The notes: generated by a model not told the origin, from the sequence alone. Shown: positions 1 through 6,701, counted from the first letter of the stretch. The stretch is 6,701 nucleotides of DNA from an uncultured Phaeodactylibacter sp. (GCA_913062745.1 CAJXXJ010000218.1:1-6701); one strand, 5' to 3'. Numbers and translations are program-made.

Positions 1-13
1 GCCTCTTTCCTAT

Positions 14-54
14 AAAAAAAGCCGACGGAGCTATGCAGTTCCGCCGGCTTTTTT
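14..54. terminator. Bidirectional intrinsic terminator
   Basis: A GC-rich stem pairs 21-29 with 40-48, with one A-C mismatch at 25/44 and a 10-base loop. The stem is flanked by an A-run (14-20) and a T-run (49-54), so it has a U-tract when read in either direction. It lies 20 bases past the stop codon of the minus-strand Pmp3 gene and would end that transcript. It could also serve a plus-strand gene ending left of the window, which cannot be seen. Confidence 0.9.
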
Positions 55-73
55 GTTTCAGGGAATACCCGTT

Positions 74-502
74 TTAGTTCTCAGAAATCAGAACGATGAG
101 GGTGTAGATCATGCCTGGCAAAAAGAACAGCAGGGTAAGGAGCAGCGATATCCAGAAGCGGTCCGAAAGGCCATCGTAAAGGAACATGGCCAGAGGCGGT
201 ATGAGAATAGCAAGAATGATGAGCAGCACAGCGTTATCGCTCGCATTTTCTTTTCTCAGCTCCTTGACATGCTGCCGGAGTGCTTTGCGCATTTCGCGGC
301 GCTCTTTGCGCTGCTGACGGCGCATCTCCCGCTTTTGCTGGCGCAGCTCTCTTTTGGACAGGGCTTTTTCTTCTGACTGTTGTTGTTCAACTTGCGTTGT
401 TTCGCCTTTTTTGGGGACAACGATAGCCGCTTCGGCAGTGGTGAATGGCAGGCTCAGCAGCAGGCAGAGGGTCCCCAGGGTAAATAAACTTCTCATAGGC
501 AT
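74..502 (-). CDS. YqaE/Pmp3 family membrane protein with signal peptide and basic coiled segment
   Basis: This is a 142-residue envelope protein in three parts. Residues 1-25 look like a Sec signal peptide: basic start, hydrophobic core LCLLLSLPF, and a likely cut after A-E-A. Residues 44-87 are a highly charged, arginine- and glutamine-rich segment that probably forms a helix or coiled coil. Residues 91-139 match the Pmp3/YqaE proteolipid family, with two hydrophobic helices, the Pro-Pro pair in IPPLAMFLYDG (P102, P103) and the second helix containing FLPGMIY. Pmp3 proteins of yeast and plants influence membrane potential and salt tolerance; the bacterial role is not established. An ATG at 496 (M3) is an alternative start, and neither has a clear Shine-Dalgarno. 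The gene lies 63 bases after the TerB-like gene and 20 bases before a strong terminator, so it is probably the last gene of a transcript. The domain call is firm; function is unknown. Confidence 0.85.
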   Translation of the reverse strand: MPMRSLFTLGTLCLLLSLPFTTAEAAIVVPKKGETTQVEQQQSEEKALSKRELRQQKREMRRQQRKERREMRKALRQHVKELRKENASDNAVLLIILAILIPPLAMFLYDGLSDRFWISLLLTLLFFLPGMIYTLIVLISEN

Positions 503-565
503 TGGTTTGGTGAATAAGATATGGTCATTTACGAAAGGTGTGATGCGGGTAGATGTTCGCCCCGT

Positions 566-1030
566 TTACTTAACCGGCTTTACCATCGGCAAATCTGTCA
601 CCTTCGCCTCTTGCTCATCCACCCTCAGCCAGCCGATGAAGCCGCCGGAAGCGTGGGCGATATGGTGGGCAAAGCTGACCAGGCCATCGTAAAAGTGCTT
701 AGCGTGCCGGTGGTCAAGCTTGGGCAGCACTCCGTTGAGCTTACGGAGGCGTTCGGAAAGGATACTTTGCCGGGCTTCCGTATCCCGGGGCAGCTGATCG
801 ATCAGCTCATGCAGGCGTTCGTGCAGGCCCTGATCTGCCTTTTTGTAGTAGTCCATCCACTCTTCGTGCTCGTAGTGAAAGGAGCGGACGTGCGTAACTT
901 TTTCGCTCGCAGCGAGCTCCGAGTTGTCGATGATGCCATCCGCGCCGGCAACCAGGATGGTCACGTAGGGTATGGCATCATACAAGATTTGCTGGTCTTC
1001 TGCAGGGAGGGACTCAATACGGTTAATCAT
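566..1030 (-). CDS. TerB-like small soluble protein, function unknown
   Basis: This is a 154-residue protein with no signal peptide or membrane segment, so it is likely cytoplasmic and mainly helical. Residues 18-40 hold a hydrophobic helix followed by V-A-G-A-D-G-I-I-D-N-S-E (about 27-38). This resembles the acidic A-D-G-x-I-D-x-x-E motif of TerB-type tellurite-resistance domains, which can bind metal ions. The rest is rich in charged residues and histidine (residues 52-75 and 107-126), with a conserved-looking tail around GGFIGWLRVDE (129-139). The TerB assignment rests on this one motif and the helical pattern, so it is tentative. The gene starts 41 bases after the stop of the sigma-54 activator on the same strand, which suggests co-transcription. 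No other ter gene is present, so tellurite resistance should not be assumed. The start is the ATG at 1030, with no clear Shine-Dalgarno. Confidence 0.75.
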   Translation of the reverse strand: MINRIESLPAEDQQILYDAIPYVTILVAGADGIIDNSELAASEKVTHVRSFHYEHEEWMDYYKKADQGLHERLHELIDQLPRDTEARQSILSERLRKLNGVLPKLDHRHAKHFYDGLVSFAHHIAHASGGFIGWLRVDEQEAKVTDLPMVKPVK

Positions 1031-1071
1031 AACTTGGTTTTCTGTTTGTGATTAGAGGTCAATATAAGGCT

Positions 1072-3585
1072 TTAGCTGATGAAATCCTTGCGGCGGATGC
1101 CCAGGCGGCGCATTTTTGAAGCGAGGGTGCGGGAATTGAGCTCCAGCAGCGTAGCCGCGCCTTTTGGCCCGCTGATCCGCCAGTTGCAGCGTTTCAGAGC
1201 TTCGATAATGTAGTCCCGCTGCATTTCCTCGAAAGACTTAAAAGTATCCGGCTTTTTGTGCTCCCCCCTGGCTTCTGCCCGAAAGCTATCCTGCAGGTTG
1301 AGCGTCTTGCCGGGGCTGAGGATCACTGCCCGTTCTATAATATTCTCCAGTTCCCGGATGTTGCCGGGAAACTCGTACTGCATGAGGCGGTCGAGAGCAG
1401 CCGGCGGGATTTGCTCGATCTGCTTCCCGGCTTTTTCCGAATATTTTTCTACAAAGAAGCGGACCAGCAGTGGGATATCTTCGCGGCGTTCCCGCAGGGG
1501 TATGTTATGGATAGGGAAGACGTTGAGGCGGTAGTAGAGGTCTTCGCGAAATTCACCGCTGGCCACCATTTCCATGAGGTTGCGGTTAGTGGCAGCGATA
1601 ACGCGAACATCGACCTCCAGTGTTGTAGTGGCGCCTACGCGCTCGAACTCCCCTTCCTGCAGCACACGCAGTAGCTTGCTCTGAAGGCTGAGGGGCATCT
1701 CGCCTACTTCATCCAGAAAGATGGTCCCGCCGTCGGCCAGCTCAAAGCGGCCCTTCTTTTGCTGATGCGCGCCGGTAAAGGCTCCCCGCTCGTGCCCAAA
1801 CAGCTCACTTTCGATCAGGTCTTTGGGCAGGGCTGCACAGTTGACCTTGATCATCGGGCTGTCTTTCCGCTTGCTGAGCCGGCGGATCGAGCGTGCCAGC
1901 AACTCCTTGCCGGTACCTGTTTCCCCTACGAGAAGCACGGTGGCATTGGTATGCGCTACCTGCTCAATCTGCTGCAGCACGCCGCGGTAGCGCTCGTCCT
2001 GCGTTATGATATTCTCAAAATTATCGTTAAGCTCAATCTCTTCTTTGAGCAGCGTGTTCTCGCGTTCCAGCTTTTCGGTGAGCTGTTGAACTTCCTGCAG
2101 AGCGTTTTCCAACTCGCGGTTTTTGCGGTGTAGCTCTGATATGTCGCGCACGAATGCACAACTGTAGTCTTTGCCTTCAAAGCTGACCTGATCAAAGTGG
2201 ATGCTGACCGGAATGGAGCTGCCGCTGTCCTTTCTCAGCTCGGCTTCATGATGGACACCGCTGCTGCCTGATGCTTCCTGCAGGGTGGATATATCAATGT
2301 GGGGGAACAGCTCATTCCAATGGTTAAACTCGCGGAAGCCCAGCTTTTCATAGGCCGTTTGGTTGGCGTAAGCGATTTCGCCTTCGGAAGTCATCCAGAA
2401 GATCATATCCACGGCATTGTCCAGCGTAAACTGGGACAGCCGCAGCCGCTCGTCTCTCACTTTTTTCCGGCGCCAGTCGCGGGCGAATATGCAGTTGATT
2501 TCCTGCCCTTCGTAATTGATCAGGCTCATGGAGCAGTAGGTGGGCACGATGCTGCCGTCCCTGGCAACCAGCTCCACCTCTATTTCTCCGTCTCCTTCCT
2601 CCTGCAGCTTCTTCCAGTTGATGGAGCGGTTAGAAGAGCTGAAACCATATACCAGGTCTTCCACGCGCATTTCGCGCATTTCCTGCAGGCTGTAGCCCAA
2701 AGTATGGCGCACCGCTTCATTGGAGTATAAGAAACGACCTTCTTTGGTTTCCCAAAAGATCATTTCGCGGGCATGGTCAAGGCTGTATTGCGTGAGATAA
2801 AGATCTTCACTGCGCCCGGCAAGGTCGGAAATATCCTGCAGCGTACCGTATAGCTTGATGGTTTGCAGTTCCGATTTTTCAGGTACTGCCGTAACGGCTA
2901 TGCGGCGGGAAGTACTGTGGCGTCCGTGAAGGGTGAATTCAAATTTCACGGACTCGCCGGATTCTATAGCGGAGCGGAAGTGCTGATTGATTTGTTCAAT
3001 ATCCGCCTGTTGCAGCTGCTCTTCCATGAGGGCTTGCAGGCTCGCTTTGTCTTCCAGCTGCCGTTCCTCCTTATTTAGTCCGAGCAAGTTGTACATTTCA
3101 TCCGTCATGGCCAGGGAGTCATGCACCAGGTCCCACTCCCAGCCGCCCACTTTCCCCACTTTAGTCGTCAGGTCGAGGAGCTTTCGGTAACGGTGGGTAT
3201 GCATCAGGTTGTTGACCCCCATTAGGCAGCGCGGCTCTTTTCCCTTCACCATCCCGCCATGCAAGCGGACCGGGAACAGCATTTCTTCTGCGGTAATATG
3301 TTCCGCTTCCAGCTCGAACTGTTCGCCTTGCTGTAGTTTTTTCCACAGCCGTTTCCAGTCGATGAGGCTGAGGTGAGGGTTGATTTCGAAGAGGCGCTTG
3401 CCCCGTAACTGAGCTCTGGTATACCCCAAATCTCTGGCTACTGAGGCAGTACTGTGCAGTATCGTGCCATTTTCGGCAACCAGCATAGTGCCGAGGCCGA
3501 AACCTTCGAAAATCGTTTGGTAGGTAGGCAAAACGCTTTGAATATCAGCACTTGCCTGATGTGTGGATGATAAATGCTCGCTCAT
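1072..3585 (-). CDS. Sigma-54-dependent transcriptional activator with four PAS domains
   Basis: This is an 837-residue bacterial enhancer-binding protein, counted from the ATG at 3585. Four PAS-like sensor domains come first: about 20-125, 132-256 (with the PAS_3-type W-E-W-D at 149-152), 265-373 and 384-484. A coiled coil follows at about 485-520. The AAA+ domain (about 525-760) is intact: Walker A GETGTGKE (554-561), the sigma-54 contact loop GAFTGA (601-606), Walker B GGTIFLDE (619-626), the FREDLYYRL arginine-finger region (679-687) and PGNIREL sensor II (740-746). A Fis-type helix-turn-helix ends the protein (about 789-831), with RISGPKGAA and [13 protein letters not shown] resembling FhlA/NtrC-class tails. 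It should use ATP hydrolysis to open sigma-54 promoters. There is no receiver domain, so control is probably by a ligand, redox state or partner sensed by PAS; the signal is unknown. The frame also opens at a TTG at 3633, adding 16 non-PAS residues; I prefer the ATG. The TerB-like gene follows 41 bases later. Confidence 0.95.
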   Translation of the reverse strand: MSEHLSSTHQASADIQSVLPTYQTIFEGFGLGTMLVAENGTILHSTASVARDLGYTRAQLRGKRLFEINPHLSLIDWKRLWKKLQQGEQFELEAEHITAEEMLFPVRLHGGMVKGKEPRCLMGVNNLMHTHRYRKLLDLTTKVGKVGGWEWDLVHDSLAMTDEMYNLLGLNKEERQLEDKASLQALMEEQLQQADIEQINQHFRSAIESGESVKFEFTLHGRHSTSRRIAVTAVPEKSELQTIKLYGTLQDISDLAGRSEDLYLTQYSLDHAREMIFWETKEGRFLYSNEAVRHTLGYSLQEMREMRVEDLVYGFSSSNRSINWKKLQEEGDGEIEVELVARDGSIVPTYCSMSLINYEGQEINCIFARDWRRKKVRDERLRLSQFTLDNAVDMIFWMTSEGEIAYANQTAYEKLGFREFNHWNELFPHIDISTLQEASGSSGVHHEAELRKDSGSSIPVSIHFDQVSFEGKDYSCAFVRDISELHRKNRELENALQEVQQLTEKLERENTLLKEEIELNDNFENIITQDERYRGVLQQIEQVAHTNATVLLVGETGTGKELLARSIRRLSKRKDSPMIKVNCAALPKDLIESELFGHERGAFTGAHQQKKGRFELADGGTIFLDEVGEMPLSLQSKLLRVLQEGEFERVGATTTLEVDVRVIAATNRNLMEMVASGEFREDLYYRLNVFPIHNIPLRERREDIPLLVRFFVEKYSEKAGKQIEQIPPAALDRLMQYEFPGNIRELENIIERAVILSPGKTLNLQDSFRAEARGEHKKPDTFKSFEEMQRDYIIEALKRCNWRISGPKGAATLLELNSRTLASKMRRLGIRRKDFIS

Positions 3586-3703
3586 GTCGCTTGAAAAGTG
3601 AGGTCTCAACTGAATGGATAACGTAGAGAACAACGAACTGTTGATGACGGAACGAGCTGCAGGAGGTTTAGAGGTATGAATTCAAGAATCGAAACAAAAT
3701 CCG

Positions 3704-4114
3704 CTAAAAGATGGAGGCATCCTTTCGCCGGCGGTCCAGTTCTTCTACAATGATTTTCTCAACCGTGACTGCATTGCGTACGCTTTTATATTTCCGGTTG
3801 ATGTAGATGTGGCCCACTGAAAAAGCAATGAGCGTAACAGGCACCATCGATAAAGTGAAGTAAATGCCCACTGTGAAATCCAGGCTTTGAAAGAGAAAGC
3901 AGAATGCGATCCACAGCGTAGTCGACCCGCCAATCAGAAATACGAGGCGCCGGTAGTAGGCCAGCTTCTGAGAGGCTTTATCCAGCTTTCGGAGAATGGC
4001 GTGCAGCTCGTTAGTAGGATAACAACGCGCTCCGAAAGAGAGGATTTGCAGAAAGTCATCATTCGCTTCCCGCTCTATTTTATTGATCTGACGATTGAGG
4101 AAGAAATTTTTCAT
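3704..4114 (-). CDS. Unknown two-helix membrane protein
   Basis: I do not recognise this 136-residue protein. The N-terminal 55 residues are charged and probably helical (N-R-Q-I-N-K-I-E-R-E near residue 8, then L-R-K-L-D-K-A-S-Q-K-L around 41-51). Two adjacent hydrophobic segments follow at about 57-78 and 82-105, joined by a very short turn (Q-S-L-D-F-T), forming a helical hairpin. The C-terminal 30 residues are charged again (N-R-K-Y-K, D-R-R-R-K). By the positive-inside rule both tails should be cytoplasmic. The frame can also start at a TTG one codon upstream (4117); I chose the ATG at 4114. It lies 187 bases after the photolyase stop and 118 bases before the sigma-54 activator start, so its operon membership is unclear. 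No catalytic motif is visible. Confidence 0.75.
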   Translation of the reverse strand: MKNFFLNRQINKIEREANDDFLQILSFGARCYPTNELHAILRKLDKASQKLAYYRRLVFLIGGSTTLWIAFCFLFQSLDFTVGIYFTLSMVPVTLIAFSVGHIYINRKYKSVRNAVTVEKIIVEELDRRRKDASIF

Positions 4115-4258
4115 CAAGCCAATACTTTACAAGTTGTTTTTAGGCAAATAAAATTTGGTTGTTTTCGACGATTAGAGTAAGGAAGCTCTCTTAGCGAGAA
4201 AGGATTACTGCTACGCAAAATAACTAAAATATCGTATGGTTTATCGCTTGTATTCGGT

Positions 4259-4279
4259 TTCTTAACATGTTATTAAGAA
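4259..4279. repeat. Perfect 7-bp inverted repeat with 7-base spacer
   Basis: TTCTTAA (4259-4265) and its reverse complement TTAAGAA (4273-4279) flank CATGTTA. Overlapping this is an exact 10-base palindrome, TAACATGTTA (4263-4272). The element sits between the photolyase stop and the membrane-protein start, in the AT-rich gap 4115-4301. It has no U-tract and a weak AT stem, so it is a poor terminator. It could be an operator for the membrane-protein gene about 150 bases downstream on the minus strand, or chance in AT-rich DNA. Confidence 0.4.
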
Positions 4280-4301
4280 CGTATGTTGCAGAAATTTAGC
4301 A

Positions 4302-5699
4302 TTATCCTCCATTTATTTTTTCACCGGACAGCTCCTCCACTTTTTCGACATACTGGTCGGGTTTAAACTTGCGTTTCAGCCCGCTCTGCTTCATGATGCG
4401 CACCTTGCCAAAGATAGGCCGTTCGGTCCACCCGCGGTCGTGCTGCCCGAATAACCAGCTCACGTTGGCAAAGGAGTTGCAGTCACGCCCGTCCAGAAAA
4501 TACTTATTGTTGAGGTGGAGCGCCCACTTGAAAGCAGTAGAGGGCGTAGGCGCCCAGGCAATGATGCGCTTGCCCCAGTACATCCGCATATAATTGTGCA
4601 TGTAGCCGGTGTGCTTCATCTCCATCATTGCGGCATTCCAGTAGGCATCGTCGGTTTTTGCTTCCTCCAGCGTCTGCAGGCGGTAGGAAGGGTCACGCTC
4701 GTCGGACTTGTGGTCCTCCAGCGTTTCCAATGCCCAATCCGGCAGGCCTTTGAAGCGGTCATAATCCTCTTTTGCGTAGTAGCAGTAGTTGATGGAGAGT
4801 TCTCGGCGTACCAGCAGTTCTTCTATGAAAGACTCGCGGTTTTTGCTGTGGTGCTTCGCTTCTTTGACCCGGTGCAGCAGGTAAGCAGGCGCTACGTGGC
4901 CGAAGTGCAGGTATTTGCTCATGTGAGAGACATCGTCGGTCTGCGGCTGATTGCGGTGCTCATCGTAATCGCTGAAGTGGTTGTCGAGGAAGTTTTCAAA
5001 CACCCGCTCTGCTTCCGACTGCCCGCCTTTGAACAGCTCCGAAACGGCGGGGACGCTATGGTCGACAGACATCTGCTCCACCATTTTCGGAATATTGCGC
5101 ACCGGCTCGCCGCTGACGGAAAGGTAACGACCGTCCTTTTGCGGATTACCGCCTTTGGGCTCTTCCAGGTAGTCCTGGTACTGCCCCATCAGTTTTTTCC
5201 GGATGGTGCGTGCGGCGTATTCCTGTTTTTCAGAGGCTTGCTCCACAGGCACCACTATATCGCTTTCCACCTGAATGACAGGGCATTCCGCCTGATCAGC
5301 CAGCTGACTTCTCCAGGCCCGCTGATGCCGCAGATAGCCGCGGTCACAGACGATCAGCCTGGCGTCTTTGCCCAGCTCGAGTGCCACCTCTGCCGGATGC
5401 CCAAAGCGCAGCACAAATTTGCACTTACGGTCGCTCAGCGCCTCGCCCACATCCTTCAGGCCTTCCAGCATAAAGGTGTAGTGCCGGGCATTGGCTTCGG
5501 GATAGTCGTCCATCAGCCCGAATCCGACCACTACCGCGCAGTCGAGCTCATTGGCTCGTGCGATGGCGTATTCTAAAGCGTGGTTCCAGTGGGTACGCTG
5601 GGACTGCTGCATCCAGTACAGCACGTATTTGCCTTCTTCGTTGGCATCTCCTTCTTTAAGTGTTTGAATCCGGCCTTCGGCGATCTTATGGTCTTTCAC
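4302..5699 (-). CDS. Class II CPD photolyase (deoxyribodipyrimidine photo-lyase)
   Basis: This 465-residue FAD enzyme should repair cyclobutane pyrimidine dimers in DNA using near-UV or blue light. The length is normal for class II. The N-terminal Rossmann-like antenna domain (about 24-175) starts with the class II pattern YVLYWMQQSQR and NHALEYAI (25-46). The helical FAD domain carries SHMSKYLHFGHVAP (258-271), the class II signature EELLVRREL followed by N-Y (293-305), HTGYMHNYMRMYWGKRI (363-379), LDGRDCNSFANVSWLFG (402-418) and the second signature GQHDRGWTERPIFGKVR (418-434). All are intact, so the enzyme should be active. The start is GTG at 5699: the frame has a stop at 5718-5720, no ATG in between, and the next methionine is residue 30, inside the conserved strand. 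It is transcribed divergently from the GH3-family gene across a 128-base gap. I saw no light-responsive regulator beside it. Confidence 0.95.
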   Translation of the reverse strand: MKDHKIAEGRIQTLKEGDANEEGKYVLYWMQQSQRTHWNHALEYAIARANELDCAVVVGFGLMDDYPEANARHYTFMLEGLKDVGEALSDRKCKFVLRFGHPAEVALELGKDARLIVCDRGYLRHQRAWRSQLADQAECPVIQVESDIVVPVEQASEKQEYAARTIRKKLMGQYQDYLEEPKGGNPQKDGRYLSVSGEPVRNIPKMVEQMSVDHSVPAVSELFKGGQSEAERVFENFLDNHFSDYDEHRNQPQTDDVSHMSKYLHFGHVAPAYLLHRVKEAKHHSKNRESFIEELLVRRELSINYCYYAKEDYDRFKGLPDWALETLEDHKSDERDPSYRLQTLEEAKTDDAYWNAAMMEMKHTGYMHNYMRMYWGKRIIAWAPTPSTAFKWALHLNNKYFLDGRDCNSFANVSWLFGQHDRGWTERPIFGKVRIMKQSGLKRKFKPDQYVEKVEELSGEKINGG

Positions 5700-5827
5700 A
5701 GAATAAGCTTTTGGGTTTCAACGCATTTGGGTATCATTTGCTCACTGCCCCCGCCGGGAATTCTGTATCGAACACCAGCGCTCCGCCTGTCGTTTCACCA
5801 ATATACTTACCAAACCACAATTCCTAC
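5700..5827. promoter_or_regulatory. Divergent intergenic region (photolyase / GH3)
   Basis: This gap separates two genes transcribed away from each other, so it should hold both promoters. I could not find a match to the Bacteroidota promoter pattern (TTTG about 20 bases before TAnnTTTG) on either strand. A short GC palindrome (CCCGCCGGG, 5750-5758) lies near the middle. The call rests on gene orientation only. Confidence 0.45.
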
Positions 5828-6619
5828 ATGGCAATACTCGGAAGCATTGTTAAGTCAGCTATAGGGCTCAAGCATAACCTGACGCCTACTGACAAAGACC
5901 CGCTGCAAGCGCAGCAGGCGCAATTGCTCAAACTCCTGAAAAAAGCAGAGCAGACCGCCTTTGGCATCTATTACAATTTTGCCGGCCTGTCCGCAGCGGA
6001 GGACCCGATTGAAGCTTTTCAGCAGGAAGTCCCTTTGTTTGATTACTCTAAAATGCACCGGAGCTGGTGGGCACAGCAGCAGCGCTTCCCGAATATCAGC
6101 TGGCCCGGCAAACCTGAGTTTTTTGCCCTGAGCTCCGGCACTACCGGCAAGGAGCGAAAGCGCATCCCGGTGACCGGAGACATGCTGGATTCGATCCGCG
6201 CCGTGGGCATCTCACAGGCGGAAAGCCTGGCCCGCTTTGACCTGCCGCCGGAACTTTTTGAAAAAGAGATACTGATGCTGAGCAGTTCTGCCGAATTGCA
6301 ACAGCATCCGAACGGCCACCTCGAAGGGGAAATCAGCGGTATCAGCTCTAACAACATCCCCGGATGGTTCAGCGGATTCTACCGCCCCGGGCTCGACATT
6401 GCCCGCATTGACGACTGGGATAAGCGGGTAGAAGCTATCGCCAAAGCCGCTCCCGATTGGGATATCGGCGCTCTGGCCGGCATCCCGTCCTGGGCCGCCC
6501 GCTCCACCAGCTCTTCCACCCTGGCGCTGGCCTGTAGGACCGAGTACTGGCTGTGGACGTGCAAATGGACGAACTCTTCTGTTTGCAGTGCTTCGAGGTT
6601 CTCTTTGGTCTCGGCCTGA
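5828..6619 (+). CDS. GH3 family protein, N-terminal part only; frame broken near 6475-6493
   Basis: Residues 1-222 match bacterial members of the GH3 family, the adenylate-forming enzymes whose plant relatives join amino acids to auxin or jasmonate. The bacterial substrate is unknown. The N-terminal MAILGSIVKSAIGLKHNLTP is typical, and the ATP-binding motif SSGTTGKERKR is at 102-112. GHLEGEISGISSNN (163-176) and WDIGALAGIPSW (211-222) also fit. After W222 the frame stays open for 41 residues (ending at TGA 6617-6619), but this tail is low-complexity and unlike GH3; it is the antisense of a dnaE fragment. Full-length proteins are around 500 residues, so more than half is missing here. The frame runs open upstream to 5660, but those residues overlap the photolyase gene antisense and do not resemble GH3, so I start at ATG 5828. 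Whether the intact gene exists depends on whether the junction is real. Confidence 0.85.
   Translation: MAILGSIVKSAIGLKHNLTPTDKDPLQAQQAQLLKLLKKAEQTAFGIYYNFAGLSAAEDPIEAFQQEVPLFDYSKMHRSWWAQQQRFPNISWPGKPEFFALSSGTTGKERKRIPVTGDMLDSIRAVGISQAESLARFDLPPELFEKEILMLSSSAELQQHPNGHLEGEISGISSNNIPGWFSGFYRPGLDIARIDDWDKRVEAIAKAAPDWDIGALAGIPSWAARSTSSSTLALACRTEYWLWTCKWTNSSVCSASRFSLVSA
6475..6493. other. Inverted junction between GH3 and dnaE coding sequence
   Basis: On the plus strand 6476-6493 encodes A-G-I-P-S-W, as expected in GH3 proteins. On the minus strand 6489-6475 encodes D-G-M-P-A, as expected in the DnaE PHP domain just before V-A-L-T-D-H-G. Left of 6475 the minus frame loses DnaE similarity (R-A-P-I-S-Q instead of V-A-L-T-D-H). 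Right of 6493 the plus frame loses GH3 similarity. The breakpoint therefore lies inside this interval, where one sequence (core GCCGGCATCCC) suits both genes. That suggests joining at short homology. Confidence 0.8.
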
Positions 6620-6701
6620 CTCAGGTCGGGCTCGGCAGTGGCCGCATCCGCCGCTTTTGCGGCGCCGGCATCACCTGAACGGGCCTCTTCAAAATTTGCA
6701 T
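6475..6701 (-). CDS. dnaE: DNA polymerase III alpha subunit fragment, linker and start of PHP domain
   Basis: The minus strand, read in from the window edge, gives an open frame of about 75 residues with no in-frame ATG. A flexible Ala/Glu/Asp-rich stretch (6699 to about 6577) leads into EEFVHLHVHSQYSVLQAS and then VEELVERAAQDGMPA. This is the first strand and helix of the DnaE PHP domain, including the H-x-H-x-x-Y/F-S metal-site motif (HVHSQYS). DnaE is the catalytic subunit of the replicative polymerase. The next expected motif, V-A-L-T-D-H-G, is absent because the sequence switches to antisense GH3 at about 6475; the frame then runs to a stop near 6379 without similarity. The 40 or more residues before the PHP domain fit the long DnaE of many Bacteroidota, where an N-terminal DnaQ-like exonuclease domain comes first. 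Both ends of the gene are missing here. Confidence 0.85.

Noticed and set aside
521..1051. 176-codon plus-strand frame
   Set aside because: It is a shadow of the TerB-like gene. The minus frame has an ordered helical protein with a family-like motif and sensible gene spacing.
3586..3633. TTG start adding 16 residues to the sigma-54 activator
   Set aside because: The added residues lie outside the PAS region and an ATG is available at 3585. It remains possible but is less likely.
4187..4199. Small hairpin TCTC-TTAGC-GAGA as a photolyase terminator
   Set aside because: The stem is only four base pairs and no U-tract follows on the minus strand.
4515..5576. 353-codon open frame on the plus strand
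   Set aside because: It is the antisense of the class II photolyase, whose conserved motifs fill the minus frame. The plus translation shows no recognisable domain.
5728..5743. Sigma-54-like promoter (TTGG...TTTGCT) upstream of GH3
   Set aside because: Spacing between GG (5730-5731) and GC (5741-5742) is 9 bases rather than the required 10, and the flanking consensus is weak.
5660..5827. Upstream extension of the GH3 frame
   Set aside because: It overlaps the photolyase gene antisense and shows no GH3-like sequence. The ATG at 5828 begins the typical family N-terminus.
6379..6474. Minus-strand frame continuing past the dnaE fragment
   Set aside because: After about 6475 the translation no longer resembles DnaE and is simply the antisense of the GH3 coding region.

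Overview
The window looks like a chromosomal segment of a Bacteroidota bacterium, possibly of the Saprospiria. This is an inference from gene content: a signal-bearing YqaE/Pmp3 protein, a bacterial GH3-family protein, a class II photolyase, a long-form DnaE, and starts that mostly lack Shine-Dalgarno sequences. Coding density is high, there is no gene-free stretch over 300 bases, and I see no rRNA, tRNA, CRISPR array, insertion sequence or phage gene.

Layout. Positions 14-54 hold a strong bidirectional terminator. Five genes then run on the minus strand. In transcription order they are a class II CPD photolyase (5699-4302), an unknown two-helix membrane protein (4114-3704), a large sigma-54-dependent activator with four PAS domains (3585-1072), a TerB-like small protein (1030-566), and a signal-peptide/basic-coil/Pmp3 membrane protein (502-74). 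The last three have gaps of only 41 and 63 bases and end at the terminator, so they may form one transcript. The 128-base gap at 5700-5827 separates the photolyase from a divergent plus-strand GH3-family gene starting at 5828.

The right end is abnormal. The GH3 frame matches its family only to about residue 222 (position 6493). From about 6475 to the window edge the minus strand encodes the PHP-domain start of the DNA polymerase III alpha subunit (DnaE). Both genes are cut mid-domain and joined in inverted orientation across a short stretch that fits both families. This is either a real inversion breakpoint or a chimera from amplification or assembly, and the sequence alone cannot decide.

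I found no convincing new multi-gene system. The items most worth checking are the GH3/dnaE junction, the orphan PAS4-sigma-54 activator with its close downstream genes, and the unusual basic Pmp3 protein.
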